A program made the position numbers and the translations under genes. 64,000 nucleotides of DNA from assembly GCA_051294375.1 (NCBI GenBank), contig CM119270.1, positions 16,338,573 through 16,402,572 on the forward strand, in the 5' to 3' direction. The stretch is from Paraspadella gotoi (taxonomy: Eukaryota > Chaetognatha). The stretch's first letter is position 1; every line of letters begins with the position of its first letter. The notes under the pieces were generated by a model. It saw nothing but the letters and a program-made list of their open reading frames with translations. It had not been told where the DNA came from and did no database searches. Shown here one piece after another: positions 46,285 to 64,000 of the stretch.

Positions 46285-46877
46285 TCACTGGGTAAATAAA
46301 TATTAAAAATAACTTTTTTTTTGGTGGGGGGGGGGAAGGAGAGGGAAAAAATAAGGCAAACGAATAATAGCGAGATCGGTTTACTGAGGGAATCGTTCTC
46401 GGACACGAACTGTTCTTATTACGAAAAGTGGTTGCGGTTTTAAGTCTAATTTGCATATTGCAGTAATCTTTAAAATCAGAATATTTATGATTCCAGTGTC
46501 AAACAGCCGTAGAATGCCAAAAAAAATAATTTAAACTAAATAAACATATGAAAAAGGTGGAGTTGCTAAAAGTTATCTATATTAAGCATGCATTTTTTAG
46601 GTTGCGATAAAAAAAGATTAATTGTTTTTAAGAGAATATTTTTGAAATACTTTTTAAAAAAATCGTGACACTATTATGAAAATATTTTATATGAAAGATT
46701 TTTTTTTTAAAAGAAATTAGAATAATTATACGAAAAATTCTTCTTTTCGAAAATATTCCGCCGTGAACATTTTGTCCTAACCTTAATGAGGTAGTACATT
46801 TGCTCATTTTTGAAGCGTTTAAATAGTATTATTTAACTTTATTATGCCTTTGAAGCCCTTCTCTTTTCAGAGTTCAG

Positions 46878-47141
46878 CAATCGGCATACCTGGAGGATCT
46901 TTCTTCGGCGACGTCGAAAAAAAAATCCAGGATCGGTTCGAGGATCCACCGTCGACTGAATCCACCAAGGAGAAGACGATGATGATGACCCTCAACGACG
47001 AACGACGAACGACGACGACGACGACGACGGGACGACGATGGTGGGGATGATTATGGTGGATGAGAACGATGAAGAGGAGCGTGAAGAGGTGGTCTGTTCG
47101 GCCTGCTTCTCTCTCTCTCTCTCTCATTCTCTTCTTTCTCT

Positions 47142-47199
<58 letters not shown>

Positions 47200-47332
47200 G
47201 GGCCCGGATTGAGGATCTGCAAAGAGCCTTGGACGTTGAAGACCCGAGCGACGATGAGCTTCGGCAACGTTGCAGTAACAGTATAAGCTGGCAGCAGCAG
47301 CAACGGCAGCAACAAGCGAGGTTCGGTGAAGC
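46878..47332 (+). CDS. Possible unrecognised gene fragment
   Basis: After an AG acceptor (TTTTCAG, ends 46871) a frame reads AIGIPGGSFFGDVEKKIQD. After a (CT)n tract a second frame reads ARIEDLQRALDVEDPSDDEL and ends at TGA after GEAIGC (about 47290-47343). Composition looks protein-like (charged, Gln-rich), but there is no family match I can name and the join between the parts is unclear. Confidence 0.25.
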
Positions 47333-47430
47333 GATCGGCTGCTGATTTTCGGATGTTGACCTGTGAAAAAAAAACTTTTATGAGAAAAAGAGAGAGCGAG
47401 AAACTGAAATAGATAGGGGGAGAACGAGAG

Positions 47431-47487
<57 letters not shown>

Positions 47488-48635
47488 TCATAAAACGATA
47501 GAGGAGACCAATGTAAATCAATTCATGACGTAAAGGTAGAAATTTTTCTCTGTAATTGTGTTTAAGGTACTAAAAGGTCGAATCCAAAATTGTTTTCTTT
47601 TTTGTAAGGTTTTTTGGTGTGCTGTTATTTTGTTTTGTTAGTTGGGGTCAACTGTTAAGTAAACATAACTACAATTTTTATGAGGTAAGGACTTTCGCAA
47701 TGAGCTTATTATAATATTTACAAAAAAAAAAGATTACAAATTAAGCTGTGGATTAAAAAAAGAAAAAAAGAAAGAAAAAAATAGGACTGAAATCTTGTCT
47801 CTTTTTTTTTCGCTTCCATCTCCGTGAAGGTCAACGGGTCCCAAGGAAGACAGGACCAATTCTTTTCTCTTTTCTTTATTTCATTTCCTTTTCTTTTTCT
47901 CATTCGCTCCTCCTTTGTTTCCTTTCTCCTTTCTTCTGAGCTCCTTTCCTTTATTTCCTGGAGGAGAAACGGTCCGTCCTTCGTTGTTCTTTCTTTTAGT
48001 TGCGCCGCGAGTACTCGCGGAGCAACTCTATAAGTCACTTTTCGGTCGGTCCGTCGGTATGTCTGTCTGTCGGTCTGTCTCACTTACCAATTGGATATAA
48101 TTTGCCTATAGTTGATTGCTCATTTGTTAAGACAGAAAAAACCTCAAATCTGACTGAATCGGACTGAATTTAGGTGAGAGTCCAAATCTGGCGATTGGAA
48201 AAAGTGGGAGACGGAAAAAAAAGAAAAAAAGAAAAAAAGAAAAAAAAGAAAGAATAAAAGAGAGAAAAAAGAAAAAGAAAAAAAGAAAGAAAAAGAAAAA
48301 GAAAGAAAGAAAGAAAGAAAAAAAGAAAAAAAGAAAAAAGACAAAAAGACAAAAAAAGAAAGAAAGTGAAAAAGATATAAAAAGAAAAAAAATAATCAAA
48401 TTTAAAATGAAATGAGTCGTTTATATGAAAAAGACATTGTGAAGAAATACTAAACCAAGAAATTCTCACATGCAAATACTAACTTTATTCGATTTTAAAG
48501 TTTTACAAAATTAATTCTAAAAATTAATTTAACTTCTTTACGCCCTGGTGATGACAGTTAGTGGTTTATTAAGGATTAAAAATCTGTGAGTTTTACGTAG
48601 TATATTCAATGACATATATATATAGCTAGTAGTTA

Positions 48636-48669
<34 letters not shown>

Positions 48670-48740
48670 GCTGTCTTTCCCTCGAGTTCAACAGATTTAT
48701 TTTTCTTTCTTCTTCTTGACGTCAGGCCCAGGCTCTAAAA

Positions 48741-48806
<66 letters not shown>

Positions 48807-49095
48807 AATGTTGTGCCTTTATTATTGATAATACCTGAGGGTTCCTCATAAAAAGTTCAATGTTCTATGATGTAAAATTTTGTACATAATACAACTTTTT
48901 TTTATTTAAGTATTGTTAATTTATTACACATTCGAAAATTTAGGACGTTTGTGATTAAGATTATTCATAGTTTTCAATTTAATGGTTGATAACAAAAAAA
49001 ATCTTATAAAGATTTATAACTTAATACTAAGAAAATCAATACCATTTTTCATAATAAAAAACGATTGAAACAGCTCTTTCGAAGTCGAAGATCCC

Positions 49096-49138
<43 letters not shown>

Positions 49139-49339
49139 CCTCCTCTCTCCTCTCTCTCTCTCTCTCCCTCTCTCTCTATCTCTCTCTGACCCTTCATTAC
49201 GGCTTTTTCATTCGTTCACCGATTGGTCACTCGTTCTCGAGTTCTTCAAATGGATTTATGGTTCAATTTAAATTAAGAATAACAAAACATGCGCATTCTG
49301 CAACATTTGGTACTTATATATCAATAATTTTAAAAATTA

Positions 49340-49380
<41 letters not shown>

Positions 49381-49382
49381 CA

Positions 49383-49435
<53 letters not shown>

Positions 49436-49530
49436 TTCATCCTTCCATCCTTTTCATCCGAAGCGGACAACTTTTTAGCTCCGGAGACCTTGACCTCCAT
49501 ATTGATATTTGATAATGACCCCGCCGCCAT
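49436..49530 (-). CDS. Possible first exon of a small minus-strand gene
   Basis: Reads MRGQNMAAGSLSNINMEVKV, SGAKKLSASDEKDGRMK from an ATG, then enters a (GA)n tract. A candidate last exon lies at about 48695-48735 (TTTTAG acceptor, PGPDVKKKKEK, stop). The link between them is a guess. Confidence 0.25.
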
Positions 49531-50161
49531 ATTCTGACCTCTCATTGAACCCTCTTGACCTACGAGACACAGAACTTTATTAATTTCGTATCTCGGACTC
49601 GCGATTCTTTCGTCTTTTGGAACGGCGATAGCTTTTTTGATTACAAATATTAAAACAAAGATGAATATAAAATTAATTAATACAAAAATGCGAATGAAGT
49701 TTTTAAGTATTATTCATTGAACAATATGTGTTTGTGATTAAGATTATTATTCAAGTTGTAAAGTTATTTAATTGTAAGTTTTTAACGAACTGTAATTAGA
49801 TTATTCTATTATTTATAATTATATGTTTATTTACTATTTATTCAATTATCTTTTCTTTATTTTCCCTTAAGTTAGGCGCGTAATTTCTGCGCTAAATATT
49901 CCGGTCTTCATCCGGCACCTCCCTATCATTTCCCGGCTCCCGTTTCCGGCTCCTAGTTCCGGATTCCGTTTCTCGCTCTTAGTTCCGGCTTCAAATTGCG
50001 GATTTGGTTTCGACAACTAAAAACTATTTCCGGTTTCAGAATCTGAGGCTTTTTTTGGGGTCGAAAGCGGAAGTTGAAAAGACGAGACACGCAAGACGCG
50101 TTGCCATGGAAACGCAGAAACGCGGAAACCTGACGCGACCGGAGAAAGAAATGATGGACAT

Positions 50162-50164
50162 TGA

Positions 50165-50256
<92 letters not shown>

Positions 50257-50262
50257 AAAAAA
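50162..50262. repeat. (GAAA)n microsatellite
   Basis: About 24 pure GAAA units. Related GAAA/TTTC tracts recur at 48210-48370, 57880-57932, 58979-59056 and around the palindrome axis. Confidence 0.98.
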
Positions 50263-53200
50263 AATATTAAAGAAAAAATTCTTCATTTCTCAGATTTAAT
50301 TAAAATTTATTAATCAAGAATTCTGTCATGAGACGAAAGATTTTTCCGTTACGCTTCAACGAAAAGTAGCTTTAAATTAGTTCGTTCGTTTGTTCGGCTC
50401 ATATAAATTCATTTTACTTCCTTTACCTTTTTATGCAAGTATTACGATTAAATTTCGCTTCCTAAATTTTCTTCAAACTTTTTGACGTCATTTTTATTCT
50501 TAAAGTTTTTTTAAAAATTTTTTTATAAAAAAAAAAAATGAGAATCACTGGCTCAAGTTTTTCTCCTCACAAAAATAAAAGTAAAGAATATACAGAGTAA
50601 AAAAAAAGGGATAAGCAATGAATAAATAAAAAGGGAGAGAGAGAGAAAAAAAAAAAGAGAGAACGATCGAACATACGAGAAATTTTCAAGAGAACGTTCA
50701 AACTTTTTTTTTCTTCTCTTTAATCAAAATCACTTCTTCGCCCGTTTCTTTTGGAAAAACATAACCGAATGCGTCGCAGCATCTCTCTAGTTAAGAGTTG
50801 ATATCTTCGTCAGAGGTTATGAAATAATTCAGTTATGCTTCTAATCCCGCCACTTAGTTTTTAAATCCGTGTTGGAAAATGGGTATGGATAAAAAAGACC
50901 AACTGGAAACAAAAAAATGATAAGGGAGAACGAATTTAACCGGGAAATGATACAAATTATGATGCATTTAATCTTCGATTTCTGTTAAGTATTAAAAAAA
51001 ACTTTTTCTCTTTTTTCTTGGATGTGGATCAAGGAAGCGGTAAGAAGATCTCAGCCCACCGACCTTCCCTGTGGATGTGTGGTTGGTTGTGCGATTGGGT
51101 TGATTGATTGAGTTGATTGATTGGGTTGATTGGGTTGATTAGGTTGATCGGGTCTATTGGGTTGATTTGTTGATTACTTTCGAATATCGAGAGATGGTAG
51201 GTTTTTTGTCTCGTTAAAATGAAATTATATGGAACACTAATATTATATTCTTTACCTTTTTCCTACTAGATTGATAACAGAAAATGCGGGGAACCGGAGG
51301 AGATGTCACTAAAATGTTATCGTAAGTTTTTTTTATAATTAAGCTTTCAAAATAGATTTTAATTGCCTCGGTTTTTCGGCAAAAGTATATACATTCTACT
51401 AAATTTATTCACCTTACGAGGAAAAAAAATCGATCGGTCTTAAAAGTGAAAAAAGAAACGACTTCTTTGAACCAAAACATAAAAGTAATCGCGGGTTTAA
51501 TGTAAACAAAAGTCTCAAACAAAAGGCCCCTTCGATGAATGACCTACGATCGAGGCGGCTACGGAGAAAGAAATTTCACTTTCTTCACAAATTTATTAAT
51601 CGATTCGATTTGAACGTAAAAAAAATTTCTTTTTTTTTTAAATATTGTTTTTTTATTTTTTTTTTATTTTTCTTGGATCGAAAAGTGATTAGCCTCCGTC
51701 AGAAAATCAAAACATTAGCGCGATTAAACCGACGATGACCGTAATTCTTTTTCGTCATTAATTTCATTTAATTTTATTTCTTTTTATTTTTTTTTCTAAA
51801 ATATTTTGAAACTGGTTCCCGATTCGTTCCTTCGATATTCGAAGCCTCGTTAATATTTTTTCTTTCACGTCTTTTTTTTTAAGATTCGAGATCAAAAAAA
51901 CGTCAAGAGACTCGAACGTGTTCTTTAGCCGATGCGTCGAATGTTGAAGACATCCCTCTAAGTCTTTTTTATCTTTAGGTGTTTGTTTAAAGGAAGAAAA
52001 ATCATTAGTGCAGTCATTCCATTTTGGAATATGACGTAAAAAGTGGCTAGAGTAGATTAAAACATAAACTAGTAGAATTTGTAATGGTTTTTGTTTAACT
52101 CGTTATTTTTCCATGCTATAAAATTATATACAATTTTTTAAAAAAATTTCACAATTCTTTTTTTCAATTTGGTTGACTCTCGTATTTTAAAATCAATTGA
52201 ATTTAATAGTTGGTACGCAATTCTTTTAAAATTCTTTTAAAACAAAATTGGAATGATAGTTTTGTTTAGTTTAATTTTAAGAATAATGATTGAGTCATCA
52301 ACGATTTATTTGTCCTGATAAAAATCATAACAGTTTGTTTGCTCTAGAAATAAAAAAAAACAAAAACTTTCTCTCAATCATCACATTTAAATCCAAAACA
52401 AAAATTTCTTTTTCAATTCGATGCCTCGAAATTACCGACTTTGATAACCGTCGTTTTACGACATTTCCACGATTACATTATTCTTTCTTGTCAAAGGCGG
52501 TTTGTTTAATTCGTTGTTTAAACCCGGGTAGCCGATCTTACAGAGCAAGAAATAGGCGGGGAACCCCGGGTCGACGTGGCTCAAATTGGACCGACAGTCC
52601 TTAAGCTTTGTTGTCTCTTTAATTTGGGTCGACCACCGAGGAGGACACGTTCCACACTCGACTGAGGACGAGTTTAAGATCGCGTGGATCGAGACGTGGG
52701 CATCTGTGGTCGATGATACTCGTTCGCGGGATATATATCAACTATATACAAGAAAATGTAAACACTTTTGATTAATATTGTTTAATGTTTATAGCGTGTA
52801 TTTTAAAATTTTAAAGTGAACTATTTACCAAGACCATATATCAACCAAGTGATAAATAAATGAATTTAACTTCCACGAATCATTTGAAATTGAATAGATC
52901 AGTAAATCGGGAAAATAAAAGAGTCGATAAATTACGCATTATTATTTCAATTCATCGACCAAAAAATCAAAGTTTATTTATGTCACTATATGTTTTTCTA
53001 GAATTTCGTTTTTTTATCTTCTCCTCCTCCTCCTCTTCCGCCTTCTCCTCCTCCTCCTACTTCTCCCCCTCCTCCTCATTCACTTCATTCCGGATTCCAC
53101 TCAGTCTTTGATGTTGTTTCAGATTCCATTTCGCTTATGAGTATTTAGGGCGTCGCTTTCATCGCCTCTGACTCCCAATCTAAGATGACGACGACGACGA

Positions 53201-53433
53201 CGACGACGACAACAACGTCGTTCGCGACAAAGATGAGGACAAGGGTAATGACGAAAACTCAATCTTCTCGTGGAAAATGAAGTTGAGGACGGAAAAGATT
53301 CATCGATGATGAGCAAAAAACGAGGAACTGGTTTTCGTTTGTTGTAACAAGGATTAACACAAGCTTATATTTATCTTTATTGACCTAATTACGGCGACGT
53401 TGTTTTTAATCCGCTATTGTCTTCGCAACGTTT

Positions 53434-53833
53434 ATGAAATTGGTACATTCAATAAACTAGCTATCTTTGAATTAGAATACCGAAATACAAACAAGATAGA
53501 GAGACCCAATTTGAACTTCATAAAAAATATGAATGGTTATTATATTGGTTGTACCAATTAAATAAAATTCAGCTCCTTGTATTTTGATGCTGGGCGGAGT
53601 ATTCCCCGATCTAATACTTAAGCTAGGCGGAGTATTTCCCGATCTAATACTTAAGGGAGTGAATGAACGAGACTGTGAGAGAGTATTGATTGAAAGCTTG
53701 CAGGAACCTGCTATGTCATTATCTTGTAAGATTGATGGAGGCCTTAAACCACCATAGCCGGTCCAAAGTCAGGGGCAAGATAGCTTATTATTAAATGAAT
53801 TGTTAACTGTTATATTGGTTGTACCAATTTCAT
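53434..53833. mobile_element. MITE-like element, ATGAAATTGGTAC termini
   Basis: Starts ATGAAATTGGTAC and ends GTACCAATTTCAT, exact inverted termini, with a further end-like GGTTGTACCAATT inside near 53555. Its inner block GATGGAGGCCTTAAACCACC recurs (reversed) at about 16810 and 16990. No clear target duplication. Confidence 0.65.
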
Positions 53834-53955
53834 ACATATGTAGATGTAATATCATTCTTTATAATAATACGATTTTTTTTAAATCAAATATATACTCAAA
53901 CCTGCGACGTTTTCCTTCAACCTTGTCTCGAGTCTCCAAAGTCAACTCAGACCAT

Positions 53956-53989
<34 letters not shown>

Positions 53990-54165
53990 TCATTCACTTC
54001 GTCTTCGATTTATTCTCCTCGTCCGAGACGCCGTCACCGTCGTCGTCGTCTTCGTCGTCGTCGTCGTCCACAGTGATCGAGTTGACCTTTTATTCAACTC
54101 ACATCGAATCCGCGTCACTCGTCATCGAAGGATATTGCTTCCTCCTCACCCTCGAGGCGAAGAAG
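53800..54165 (+). CDS. Possible exon of an unrecognised plus-strand gene
   Basis: Open frame with Val and Ser runs from (GTC)n, then VIELTFYSTHIESASLVIEG and LLTLEAKK before a good donor (AAG|GTGGGT). It joins in phase to 54805-54870. Only the last 40 or so residues look like ordinary protein. Confidence 0.3.
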
Positions 54166-54804
54166 GTGGGTAGTGGATGGTGGTTTAGGTGGATGGTGGG
54201 CGAGGTGGATGGTGGGTGAGGTGGGCCAGCAGGGTGAGGAGAATGAGTGAGTCGGGGAGGGGAAATCGGCGGGAACGCTGAACTATGAAAGGGCTATCGA
54301 AACCTCTCTAAAGTATATCTTTCAGTTCCTTAGTAATATGGATATGAACTAATAAAATCGCAGAATAATGATAGTAATAATAATACGATTCAGTGCGATA
54401 ATTATTATTCTAAATTCGACTTAGTGATAACATTAATGCTTATAATAGTATCGATAATAAAAGAATACAAAAATCTGTCATTTTGCTGAATTGAAAAAAA
54501 AAAAAAAAAAACATCAAGCGCGGGCCATTAGTGTCTCAGGGGGTTTTTGTGTATGACTAGCATAAATACTGGGGAAAAAATACAATAAAGTAAAGGAAAA
54601 ATAGTATAAAAAAAGGAAATAAAGAATGGAAAAATAAATAAATTAATAATAGATAAAGAGAGAAAAAAGAAACAAAAGAAGAAAGAAAGAAACAAAAAAA
54701 AAGAAAAAGAAAAAGGCTTCACCGACTGTTGCCGGCGTCTATTGTTTTCTGATTTTGTTCTTTCTTTTTTTTTAGTATTAGTTTTTTAATCTTTTTTTTT
54801 TCAG

Positions 54805-54870
54805 GGTCGGATCGTCAAAGCTTCAAACTCGATCTTCGGTTTCGAGGGACGGATCATTCCCAGGCGATGA
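54805..54870 (+). CDS. Possible last exon of the same plus-strand gene
   Basis: A strong acceptor (TTTTTTTTTCAG) is followed by GRIVKASNSIFGFEGRII, PRR and TGA. Phase matches the donor at 54165. No family recognised. Confidence 0.3.
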   Translation, partial: GRIVKASNSIFGFEGRIIPRR

Positions 54871-55164
54871 AGGACGATAGAGACGGAGTCAACGTTCGTG
54901 AGAAAAACAAATAAATTTCAAATTTGTAATTATTTATGTATTCATTCAACTTTTTATTTATATAGATTTTTCGCAATTCGTAAAATAATCTTTTAGAAAT
55001 GTGAGGAATCGGAAATTAAAATTATCTTTTTTTAAAAAAAAATATTGATACAAAATGATCTAATTCCGCCATCGTCTGGATCGATCCGTTTTTCATTGTT
55101 TCCTGCGAATGATAATTAAATTCGATTTGTGCGTCATCATCGTCGTCGTCGTCGTCGTCGTCGT

Positions 55165-64000
<8,836 letters not shown>

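Larger units (their letters stand above)
46310..53400. other. Repeat-rich region upstream of SERCA
   Basis: Microsatellites, a GATTGATTGGGTTG minisatellite (51090-51180), a near-palindrome GCGAGTACTCGC (48007-48018) and AT-rich DNA. Apart from the weak candidates listed, nothing gene-like. The SERCA promoter must lie in or near its left part but shows no recognised core motif. Confidence 0.5.

Noticed and set aside
52500-52771. Plus-strand frame with DHRGGHVPHSTEDEF
   Set aside because: Looks protein-like for about 45 residues but has no family match, no clear acceptor and an uncertain start; not enough to call.

Overview
This window is nuclear DNA of an animal. Genes are split into many exons with GT–AG introns. 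Introns and intergenic DNA carry dense (CT)n, (GA)n, (GAAA)n and (CGA)n microsatellites. There are vertebrate-type CCCTAA telomere-like repeats, a hAT-type transposon, repeats carrying hammerhead-ribozyme-like cores, and two classical animal membrane-protein gene families. I cannot name the species; an invertebrate is most likely, from the short introns and the tandem white-type ABCG genes. The sequence is a draft: there are N gaps, and several exons have small indels beside otherwise perfect exons, so some apparent gene breaks may be consensus errors.

Layout. 1–11,100: no gene recognised; microsatellites, an N gap and a large inverted repeat (2,282–6,540). 11,119–21,784, minus strand: white-type ABC half-transporter gene B, damaged. 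It has a triplicated exon segment, a frameshifted membrane exon, and its Walker A and Q-loop exons lie inverted on the plus strand beside an N gap. 22,618–32,292, minus strand: sister ABCG gene A, almost complete and with exon lengths and phases like gene B. One of its introns is filled by a 4,015-bp hAT-like element (24,246–28,260) with a perfect 8-bp target-site duplication. One C-terminal exon of gene A was not found. 32,300–36,000: repeats and gaps, with one possible 5' exon.

36,101–46,119, minus strand: a SERCA-type calcium pump gene in 15 coding exons. Exon phases join correctly and the joined length, with exon 3 at its family size, is 994 residues. All catalytic and calcium-binding motifs are visible. 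The one flaw is exon 3, whose last part carries about 7 extra bases and is followed by degenerate tandem copies of the exon end.

46,300–64,000: mostly simple repeats, with a few weak gene candidates. The right end, from about 55,165 to beyond 64,000, is one arm-to-arm palindrome centred near 59,350. It is either a very large real palindrome or a fold-back assembly/read chimera; arm divergence and the nearly spacer-free centre make the artefact explanation serious.

The SERCA pump loads calcium into the ER/SR. The two ABCG half-transporters would pair with partners to move pigment precursors or other small molecules. Nothing indicates that the two loci work together.
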